Source: Bacteroidaceae bacterium | Lineage (GTDB): Bacteria; Bacteroidota; Bacteroidia; Bacteroidales; Bacteroidaceae | Length of the DNA stretch: 7,581 nt | Direction of reading: 5' to 3' | Assembly (NCBI GenBank): GCA_017548225.1 | Contig: JAFYMV010000121.1 | Location: forward strand, 1-7,581 | Shown here: positions 1 through 4,988 of the stretch, in pieces | How the letters are laid out: every line of letters starts with the position of its first letter | Numbering within the stretch: the stretch's first letter is position 1 | Notes under the pieces: model-generated | Database searches by the model: none | What the model was told of the DNA's origin: nothing | What the model saw: the letters and a program-made list of their open reading frames with translations, nothing else | Translations under genes and position numbers: made by a program

Positions 1-3
1 AAT

Positions 4-1422
4 ATGAACGAACAACTATTTTCAACTCTTCCGTACAAAGTGGCCGACATGTCATTGGCCGATTTTGGACACAAAGAAATAGACATGGCCGAGCATGAAA
101 TGCCGGGATTGATGGCGCTACGCGAAAAGTATGCCGAGAGCCAACCACTTAAGGGCGCTCGCGTAATGGGCTCGTTGCACATGACCATTCAAACCGCAGT
201 ACTCATCAAGACTCTCAAGGCTTTGGGTGCCGAGGTGCGTTGGTGCTCATGCAACATCTACTCCACACAGGACCATGCTGCTGCGGCAATTGCTGACCTT
301 GGAGTTCCCGTATTTGCATGGAAGGGTGAAAATCTTGCCGACTACTGGTGGTGCACCTTGCAGGCGCTGAACTTTGGCGATGGTATGGGTCCCAATATGA
401 TTGTTGACGATGGTGGCGATGCTACACTGATGATTCATCTCGGCGTAGATGCCGAGAAGGATGCTTCGGTACTTGACACTCCTTCAGGAGGTGAGGATGA
501 GGCCGAGTTGAAGGCTATCCTCAAGCGTGTGCTCGCTGAGCAGCCTGGTCTGTGGACCGCAATGGCCAAGGAGGTGCGCGGTGTATCTGAAGAGACTACC
601 ACTGGTGTGCATCGCTTGTATCAGATGAAGGAAGAGGGTAAGTTGTTGTTCCCCGCCTTTAATGTTAATGACTCGGTTACCAAGAGCAAGTTTGACAATC
701 TTTATGGCTGTCGCGAATCGTTGGCTGATGGCATCAAGCGTGCTACTGATGTAATGATTGCCGGTAAGGTGGCTGTAGTATGCGGCTATGGCGATGTAGG
801 CAAGGGCTGTGCGCACAGCCTCCGCTCATACGGAGCTCGCGTGCTCGTAACCGAAATTGACCCCATTTGCGCATTGCAGGCTGCTATGGAGGGCTTCCAG
901 GTGGTAACCATGGAGGAGGCTTGCTCACAAGGTAATATCTTCGTAACTACTACAGGTAACATCGATATCATTCGTATTGACCATATGACCGCGATGCCCG
1001 ACCAAGCTATCGTGTGCAACATCGGCCACTTTGATAACGAGATACAGGTAGAGGCGCTAAAGAATTTCCCTGGTATCCGCCGCGAGAATGTAAAGCCTCA
1101 AGTAGACCGCTACTATTTCCCAGACGGACACAGCATCATCTTGCTTGCTGATGGTCGTCTCGTAAACCTCGGTTGCGCTACTGGTCACCCCTCATTCGTC
1201 ATGAGCAACTCTTTCACCAATCAGACTTTGGCACAGATTGAGCTTTTCGGCAAGGACTATCCTATTGATGTATATCGCTTGCCCAAGCATCTTGATGAGG
1301 AGGTTGCCCGCCTTCACCTTGAGCAGATTGGCGTACACCTCACCACACTCACCCAAGCGCAAGCTGACTATATCGGTGTAAAGGTAGAGGGTCCCTACAA
1401 AGCTGAACACTACAGATATTAA
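4..1422 (+). CDS. ahcY: Adenosylhomocysteinase (S-adenosyl-L-homocysteine hydrolase)
   Basis: Cytosolic NAD-dependent enzyme that reversibly splits S-adenosylhomocysteine into adenosine and homocysteine, removing the product inhibitor of methyltransferases in the activated methyl cycle. The 472-residue protein is full length for the long bacterial form. Visible landmarks are GSLHMT (56-61, substrate-binding His/Thr), the VDDGGDAT block (134-141), SEETTTG (195-201), and VTKSKFDN (225-232) with the catalytic Lys227 and Asp231. The NAD-binding Rossmann loop GYGDVGKG is at 261-268, and the C-terminal KAEHYRY (466-472) carries the Lys and Tyr that reach into the neighbouring subunit's cofactor site. 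The segment around 150-195 is the insertion typical of many bacterial enzymes. The ATG lies three bases from the window edge, so upstream signals cannot be seen; the N-terminus (LPYKVADMSLADFG) looks complete. The gene ends 92 bp before the LOG-family gene, and a repeat-derived hairpin fills the gap. Identity is essentially certain. Confidence 0.97.
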   Translation: MNEQLFSTLPYKVADMSLADFGHKEIDMAEHEMPGLMALREKYAESQPLKGARVMGSLHMTIQTAVLIKTLKALGAEVRWCSCNIYSTQDHAAAAIADLGVPVFAWKGENLADYWWCTLQALNFGDGMGPNMIVDDGGDATLMIHLGVDAEKDASVLDTPSGGEDEAELKAILKRVLAEQPGLWTAMAKEVRGVSEETTTGVHRLYQMKEEGKLLFPAFNVNDSVTKSKFDNLYGCRESLADGIKRATDVMIAGKVAVVCGYGDVGKGCAHSLRSYGARVLVTEIDPICALQAAMEGFQVVTMEEACSQGNIFVTTTGNIDIIRIDHMTAMPDQAIVCNIGHFDNEIQVEALKNFPGIRRENVKPQVDRYYFPDGHSIILLADGRLVNLGCATGHPSFVMSNSFTNQTLAQIELFGKDYPIDVYRLPKHLDEEVARLHLEQIGVHLTTLTQAQADYIGVKVEGPYKAEHYRY

Positions 1423-1425
1423 TCA

Positions 1426-1512
1426 GAGTTAAGAGTGAAAAGTGAAGGCTAAAAGTGGGCATCCACGATATTGGTACTTCACTTTTTACTCTTAGCACTT
1501 TTCTTTTTACTC
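1426..1512. repeat. Two opposed degenerate 7-bp repeat arrays
   Basis: On the plus strand 1426-1453 reads as four heptads: GAGTTAA, GAGTGAA, AAGTGAA, GGCTAAA. On the minus strand 1512-1478 reads as five: GAGTAAA, AAGAAAA, GTGCTAA, GAGTAAA, AAGTGAA. The two arrays therefore share a consensus near GAGTGAA/AAGTGAA but point towards each other. Between them is a small palindrome, GTGG-GCAT-CCAC (1455-1466). The arrays fill nearly the whole ahcY to LOG-gene gap. I recall similar GAGTGAA-type heptads scattered between genes in Bacteroidales, but their function is unknown to me. The right array is free of stop codons on the plus strand, which creates a false 20-codon extension of the LOG gene. Confidence 0.75.
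1428..1496 (+). terminator. Long-armed hairpin after ahcY, possible terminator
   Basis: Bases 1428-1447 pair with 1477-1496 along 20 positions with no bulge. At least two pairs are G-U wobbles in RNA (1437/1487 and 1429/1495). The loop is 29 nt and holds a further 4-bp palindrome. T-rich sequence follows (TTTTCTTTTT within 1498-1507). It stands just after the ahcY stop, where a terminator would be expected. The stem is A/T-rich and the loop long, so it is a weak or atypical intrinsic terminator, and the pairing may simply result from two opposed repeat arrays. Confidence 0.35.
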
Positions 1513-1514
1513 CT

Positions 1515-2093
1515 ATGAATTCCGTTTGTGTATATTGTGCATCAAGCACACAGATTGACGAAAAATACTTTCGCGCAGCCGAAGAATTGGGTACATTAAT
1601 CGCCCAAAAAGATTTACGCCTCATCACTGGCGCAGGCCGAATGGGACTGATGAACACCGTAGAGGAAGCAGCATTGGCTGCCGGAGGTAAAGTTACGGGT
1701 ATCATCCCTACTTTCATGGTCAAGGAGGGCTGGCATCATACCGGGCTCACCGAGCTCATTGAAACGGCATCTATGCACGAACGCAAACAATTGATGGCAG
1801 ACCTCTCAAATGGCGTCATCGCTCTGCCTGGTGGATGCGGCACTTTTGAGGAACTGCTTGAAATTATCACCTGGAAACAATTGGGGCTATACCTAAACCC
1901 CATCATCGTTCTCAACATCGATGGCTATTACGACCATCTATTGTCGCAGTTGAACAAGGCTGTAGAAGACAATTTCATGCGCGCCGTGCATGCCGATATA
2001 TGGCAAGTAGCCACCACGCCTGAAGAGGCAATAGAACTGCTGCTCAATACGCCCAATTGGGACAAGAGCGTGCGCAAATTTGCTGCAATCTAA
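1515..2093 (+). CDS. LOG family protein (TIGR00730-type nucleotide phosphoribohydrolase)
   Basis: A 192-residue Rossmann-like protein of the lysine decarboxylase-like/LOG family. Characterised members hydrolyse the N-glycosidic bond of nucleoside 5'-monophosphates, such as AMP, CMP or cytokinin riboside monophosphates, giving free base and ribose 5-phosphate. The family signature PGGxGTxxE is intact as PGGCGTFEE (105-113), and the conserved MxxRK is MHERK (87-91). The first phosphate loop, usually close to GGGxxGLMG, reads GAGRMGLMN (39-47), two departures that may mark a subfamily with different substrate choice. I chose ATG 1515 because family members begin at this MxSVCVYCAS-like strand; the open frame upstream runs through repeat DNA. 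The DUF4271 gene follows 20 bp later. Family membership is firm; the substrate is not. The old label lysine decarboxylase should not be used. Confidence 0.88.
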   Translation: MNSVCVYCASSTQIDEKYFRAAEELGTLIAQKDLRLITGAGRMGLMNTVEEAALAAGGKVTGIIPTFMVKEGWHHTGLTELIETASMHERKQLMADLSNGVIALPGGCGTFEELLEIITWKQLGLYLNPIIVLNIDGYYDHLLSQLNKAVEDNFMRAVHADIWQVATTPEEAIELLLNTPNWDKSVRKFAAI

Positions 2094-2103
2094 ACCAAAA
2101 CTT

Positions 2104-2113
2104 AGAGGTGGGA
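2104..2113 (+). promoter_or_regulatory. Shine-Dalgarno sequence of the DUF4271 gene
   Basis: AGAGGTGGGA contains GAGGTG, a six-base match to the anti-Shine-Dalgarno complement. Counted from the end of its GAGG, it lies 5 nt before ATG 2114 and 11 nt before ATG 2120, so it supports a start here rather than an earlier one inside the LOG gene. A clear ribosome site stands out because most genes in this window lack one. Confidence 0.6.
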
Positions 2114-2809
2114 ATGAGCATGACAGACACTATATTGATTGGGGAGGTACAAGCTATTCCCATGTCGAAACCGCTCTATACTGATAACCTCATCATGTGC
2201 GGCCTTTTGGTGTGCGCATTCGTTATTGCTATTGTACTATCTGATCGCAAGCATTACTTTGCACGATTGCTAAAAGATTTCTTCCTCCCCCGAGAAACAA
2301 GAATTGAAGGCAATCGTACTACCGATGTTATTTATCTGCGCACTTTCATGTATGCCATTAGCCTTGCTTCTACAGCGATGATCTTGGCTCTATATGTATC
2401 GGGATGTTCGTTAGTGGATATGAATCGTGGGGCGCTTTGGCTCACAGCAGGAGTGACGGTTAGTCTATTCTATATCTTGAAAATATTGGTTTTTGCTACG
2501 ACAAATCGCATATTCTTTGATTCTACTACGACCAAAGCATGGGAGCAAGGGTATGCTTGCTGGACCACTCTTTCATGTATTCCCCTCTTTCTGATGGCGG
2601 TTATTGCCGTATTCTTTAATCTTGGTCCGAAAAGCATTATATGCATGTTCGCTGTAGGGCTCATTTTATTGGAAATATGTCTATTATACAAGGCTTTTCA
2701 CATCTTTTCGGCAAAAAAATATGGTATTCTGCAAATTTTTATCTACCTTTGCACCCTCGAACTGATGCCCCTGCTTATAGCAGCTAAAGCATTGGTTTTA
2801 TTTGTGTAA
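2114..2809 (+). CDS. DUF4271 domain-containing integral membrane protein
   Basis: A 231-residue hydrophobic protein recognised as DUF4271, a Bacteroidetes family of unknown function. Hydrophobic segments likely to span the membrane lie at about 26-43, 79-97, 106-127, 150-169, 174-198 and 204-229, so six helices are plausible, with a charged stretch at 44-75 (SDRKHYFARLLKDFFLPR). The family's best-conserved part is the C-terminal helix, here IFIYLCTLELMPLLI (208-222), close to the usual YLCALEILP pattern. No cleavable signal peptide is evident. ATG 2114 follows a good Shine-Dalgarno site; ATG 2120 is a possible alternative giving 229 residues. It sits 20 bp after the LOG gene and 28 bp before the HemD-family gene, an adjacency I recognise from other Bacteroidales. 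The pairing suggests a membrane role coupled to the downstream protein, but no reaction can be assigned. Confidence 0.85.
   Translation: MSMTDTILIGEVQAIPMSKPLYTDNLIMCGLLVCAFVIAIVLSDRKHYFARLLKDFFLPRETRIEGNRTTDVIYLRTFMYAISLASTAMILALYVSGCSLVDMNRGALWLTAGVTVSLFYILKILVFATTNRIFFDSTTTKAWEQGYACWTTLSCIPLFLMAVIAVFFNLGPKSIICMFAVGLILLEICLLYKAFHIFSAKKYGILQIFIYLCTLELMPLLIAAKALVLFV
2744..2751 (+). promoter_or_regulatory. Bacteroidetes -7 promoter box inside the DUF4271 gene, facing hemD
   Basis: TACCTTTG matches the Bacteroidetes primary sigma factor -7 consensus TAnnTTTG exactly and is followed by CA, a very common context in this group. A-rich DNA lies upstream (2711-2740). No clear TTTG -33 element sits at the usual distance, so the call rests on one box. 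If real, transcription would begin roughly 80 nt before the hemD TTG start and serve hemD and perhaps rnpA-yidD-tatD. Confidence 0.45.
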
Positions 2810-2837
2810 TAATGTTAGATATAAATAGCTGATAACC

Positions 2838-3584
2838 TTGAAATTAAGTAAAATTCTCGTATCGCAGCCTAAGCCCACCTCGGACAAGTCTCCCTATTTT
2901 GACATTGCCCGCAAATATGGTGTAGAGATTGACTTTAAACAGTTCATCCAAGTGGAAGCTTTGAGCGCAAAGGAGTTTCGTGCACAACGCATCAATATCC
3001 TTGACTATACTGCTATTGTGTTCACTTCGCGTCATGCTATTGACCATTTCTTTGGTTTGTGCGCAGAGCTTCGTGTGCAGATACCCGAAACAATGAAATA
3101 TTTCTGTGTGTCGGAAACCATCTCTTTGTATATACAAAAATATGTACAGTATCGCAAGCGTAAAGTGTTCTTCGGTACCAATGGAAAGATGGACACCTTG
3201 CTCCCCTTGATGGTAAGACACAAGGCCGAGAAGTATTTCGTGCCCCTGTCAAGCGTACACAATGACGAAATTGCAACCATGCTTGATGGTGCTGGGCTTC
3301 AACATACCGAAGGCGTAATGTACCGCACAGTGAGCCACCTCTATGATCCTAGTGAGTTGGCAGGCTATGATATGATGATTTTCTTCAGCCCTGCAGGTAT
3401 CGTATCACTCAAGGAGAATCTTCCCAACTTTGAACAGGGCGATACAAAGATCGCATGCTTTGGCCCTACAACGGCTGCAGCCATTAAAGAAGCAGGTCTG
3501 CGACTTGACCTTGAGGCGCCTACAGCCGAAGCACCTTCAATGACTATGGCGCTTGAGCAATACTTGGCGAAGACTAACAAGTAA
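2838..3584 (+). CDS. hemD: Uroporphyrinogen-III synthase family protein (HemD-like)
   Basis: A 248-residue protein matching the Bacteroidetes branch of the HemD family, which in other organisms cyclises hydroxymethylbilane to uroporphyrinogen III. Recognisable parts are the N-terminal KILVSQPKP strand (5-13), FTSRHAIDHFF (62-72), the hinge region (about 88-110), PLSSVHNDEIATML (136-149) and the C-terminal ACFGPTTAAAIKEAGL (206-221) followed by LEAPTAEAPSM (225-235), the usual HemD ending. Initiation is at TTG: an in-frame TAG lies at 2826-2828, the first in-frame ATG is at codon 86, and homology begins at the first residue. No strong Shine-Dalgarno is seen. It is 28 bp after the DUF4271 gene and is followed by a hairpin, then rnpA. 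Bacteroidales commonly lack the early haem pathway, so the enzymatic role is uncertain although the family assignment is good. Confidence 0.85.
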   Translation: MKLSKILVSQPKPTSDKSPYFDIARKYGVEIDFKQFIQVEALSAKEFRAQRINILDYTAIVFTSRHAIDHFFGLCAELRVQIPETMKYFCVSETISLYIQKYVQYRKRKVFFGTNGKMDTLLPLMVRHKAEKYFVPLSSVHNDEIATMLDGAGLQHTEGVMYRTVSHLYDPSELAGYDMMIFFSPAGIVSLKENLPNFEQGDTKIACFGPTTAAAIKEAGLRLDLEAPTAEAPSMTMALEQYLAKTNK

Positions 3585-3608
3585 TCATTTTATCATTTAT
3601 CTCGATAT

Positions 3609-3647
3609 AGCGAGCTGCATAGTCATCAAGGCTTGCAGCTCGCTTTT
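3609..3647 (+). terminator. Terminator-like hairpin between hemD and rnpA
   Basis: Bases 3609-3619 (AGCGAGCTGCA) pair perfectly with 3634-3644 (TGCAGCTCGCT), an 11-bp G/C-rich stem with a 14-nt loop, followed by TTT and then GATTTTAT. This has the form of an intrinsic terminator 24 bp after the hemD stop. Its downstream arm ends only 21 nt before the rnpA ATG, leaving no space for a conventional promoter after it. It may be a partial terminator or attenuator limiting transcription into rnpA, or a processing site. Confidence 0.6.
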
Positions 3648-3665
3648 GATTTTATCTCACACCTT

Positions 3666-4058
3666 ATGTCAGCACCGACACGAAACACCTTCAAGAAAAG
3701 CGAGCGACTATGTAGCCGTATCCTTATGGATCGTCTCTTCCAAGGCGACAGCCATTCGGTTTCAGCCTATCCTTTGCGTGCCGTTTTCCTCCCCGTTGAT
3801 GCAGACGAGCAGAAAGGTGTTTCAGTGCTTATGAGCGTACCTAAAAAGCGTTTCCACGATGCCGTAGACCGCAACAGAGTGAAGCGCCAGCTACGCGAAG
3901 CCTACCGCAAGCACAAGCATGCCCTCGTCAGTCAGATGGCGACTCGCGAGCAAGGACTGCTTGTTGCGTTCATCTATGTGTCATCACAAATCGAGTCTAC
4001 CGCTTCCGTTGAGAAGCGTATGACACGCCTATTGGAAAAGATTGGCGAAACGCTATGA
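3666..4058 (+). CDS. rnpA: Ribonuclease P protein component
   Basis: Small basic protein (130 residues) that binds the catalytic RNase P RNA and helps recognise the 5' leader of precursor tRNAs. The N-terminal RNTFKKSERLCSRILMDRLFQG (7-28) is the family's opening helix region, the central SVPKKRFHDAVDRNRVKRQLREAYR segment (about 58-82) contains the RNR-type signature helix (RNRVKRQLRE), and the length is normal. I chose ATG 3666; an in-frame TTG at 3633 would lie in the downstream arm of the terminator-like hairpin and is unlikely. No good Shine-Dalgarno is visible. The stop codon overlaps the yidD start in ATGA (4055-4058), implying translational coupling. In many bacteria rnpA follows rpmH near the origin; here, as in other Bacteroidales as I recall them, it follows hemD. 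Confidence 0.93.
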   Translation: MSAPTRNTFKKSERLCSRILMDRLFQGDSHSVSAYPLRAVFLPVDADEQKGVSVLMSVPKKRFHDAVDRNRVKRQLREAYRKHKHALVSQMATREQGLLVAFIYVSSQIESTASVEKRMTRLLEKIGETL

Positions 4059-4276
4059 AAAAGTTGCTGACATTCTTACTGCTGCTTCCGATATACTTTT
4101 ACCGGACTTGCATATCGCCATTTACACCTCCTTCGTGTCGCTTCACTCCCACTTGCTCGCAGTATGCAGTCGAGGCGCTCAAGAAGCATGGTCCCTTCAA
4201 GGGGCTTTACCTCGCCATTCGTCGCATACTCCGCTGTCATCCCTGGGGAGGCTCTGGCTACGACCCTGTACCATAA
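4055..4276 (+). CDS. yidD: Membrane protein insertion efficiency factor YidD
   Basis: A 73-residue protein that assists YidC/Sec-dependent insertion of inner-membrane proteins and associates peripherally with the cytoplasmic membrane. An N-terminal hydrophobic, amphipathic segment (MKKLLTFLLLLPIYFYRT, 1-18) is followed by the family's cysteine-bearing core: CISPF (19-23), CRFTPTCSQYA (28-38), ALKKHGPFKGLYLAIRRILRCHPW (41-64) and the ending GGSGYDPVP (65-73). Length and motifs are those of a complete YidD. Its ATG overlaps the rnpA stop by four bases, and tatD starts four bases after its TAA, so all three are almost certainly translated from one message. The link between RNase P protein and YidD is one of the most conserved gene pairs in bacteria. 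Confidence 0.95.
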   Translation: MKKLLTFLLLLPIYFYRTCISPFTPPSCRFTPTCSQYAVEALKKHGPFKGLYLAIRRILRCHPWGGSGYDPVP

Positions 4277-4280
4277 GACC

Positions 4281-4910
4281 ATGATTTACGATATTCACAC
4301 CCATCACCACCCACCTATTCCTGGTACCGCCATCGTACAGCTTGCGCCCGATGATTTCAGTCCACAGGTGGGGCATTTCTATTCTATAGGATTGCATCCT
4401 TGGCATATTCGTGAAGACTGGCGCACCCAGATGGCCAAATTGCTTGTAATGGGCTTACACCCACAAGTATTAATGATAGGCGAGGCGGGATTGGACAAGA
4501 AGAACGGTTTTGCTCCAATGGACTTGCAACTGGAGGTATTCCGCAAACATATATATTTGAGCGAACTCCTCCACAAACCCCTTATCGTACACTGCGTGAA
4601 GGCATTCGATGAGTTAATCGCCCTCCGCAAAGAGAGCAAAGCAATTCAACCCTGGATTATTCACGGTTTCCGCGGTGGTATAGAACAGTGGCGTCAGCTC
4701 AACCGTGCAGGACTTTATGTAAGCATAGGGAATCGTCACGATGAAGAATTAATCAAAGAGCTTACTCCTCAACAATTGTTTTTGGAAAGCGATGATTTCG
4801 GCGATATTTCCACCACTTACCAGCTTGTTAGCGATAGCATTGGTGTCGAAGTTGACGATCTTGAACAGCGTATAGGAAATAATATACGTCGTCTATTAAC
4901 AGCGCCATAA
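4281..4910 (+). CDS. TatD family metal-dependent hydrolase
   Basis: A 209-residue TIM-barrel hydrolase of the TatD/YcfH family, whose studied members are metal-dependent deoxyribonucleases, though some may act on other substrates. The metal-binding pattern is complete: DIHTHHH (4-10) with His6 and His8, GEAGLDK (67-73) with Glu68, KPLIVHCVKA (99-108) with His104, WIIHGFRGG (125-133) with His128, and LESDD (168-172) with Asp171. The protein is about 50 residues shorter than Escherichia coli TatD (around 260); I recall similarly short Bacteroidetes proteins, so I do not consider it truncated. ATG 4281 is preferred because the barrel's first strand begins there; an upstream extension to 4164 would overlap most of yidD. 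The name refers to a historical association with Tat export and does not imply a role in it. It ends the plus-strand run, 34 bp before the shared terminator. Confidence 0.9.
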   Translation: MIYDIHTHHHPPIPGTAIVQLAPDDFSPQVGHFYSIGLHPWHIREDWRTQMAKLLVMGLHPQVLMIGEAGLDKKNGFAPMDLQLEVFRKHIYLSELLHKPLIVHCVKAFDELIALRKESKAIQPWIIHGFRGGIEQWRQLNRAGLYVSIGNRHDEELIKELTPQQLFLESDDFGDISTTYQLVSDSIGVEVDDLEQRIGNNIRRLLTAP

Positions 4911-4922
4911 ACAGAATCTGTT
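4910..4922. repeat. 13-bp palindrome at the tatD stop
   Basis: AACAGA-A-TCTGTT is a perfect 6-bp inverted repeat with a one-base centre that begins on the last base of the tatD stop codon. There is no T-run after it and no promoter nearby. It may be chance or a small binding site. Confidence 0.25.
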
Positions 4923-4944
4923 GTGCTTGAATGTATCTTAGGTG

Positions 4945-4979
4945 TACAATAAAAGCCTCGGACTGAGGCTTTTATTGTA
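4945..4979. terminator. Bidirectional intrinsic terminator between tatD and pfkA
   Basis: Bases 4945-4959 pair with 4965-4979 as a perfect 15-bp stem with a 5-nt loop (GGACT). The GCCTC/GAGGC core is followed by TTTTATTGT on the plus strand, and by symmetry by TTTTATTGT on the minus strand, so it can stop transcription from tatD and from pfkA. It lies 34 bp after the tatD stop and 9 bp after the pfkA stop on the opposite strand, as expected between convergent operons. Confidence 0.92.
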
Positions 4980-4988
4980 TGTTGGCTT

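Noticed and set aside
1455..1514. A 20-codon N-terminal extension of the LOG-family gene.
   Set aside because: It is encoded by heptad-repeat DNA, lacks resemblance to the family, and ATG 1515 begins exactly where homology starts.
3134..3141. CAAAAATA, a reverse-strand match to TAnnTTTG inside hemD (another, CAAACATA, lies in tatD near 4545).
   Set aside because: Both would drive antisense transcription with no gene ahead; AT-rich coding DNA yields such matches by chance.
4164..4280. A longer TatD starting within yidD.
   Set aside because: It would overlap yidD almost entirely; the TIM-barrel first strand (MIYDIHTH) begins at ATG 4281.
4552..4559. TATATTTG, a match to the Bacteroidetes -7 box inside tatD.
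   Set aside because: No gene starts downstream on the plus strand and the terminator follows; most likely chance in coding sequence.
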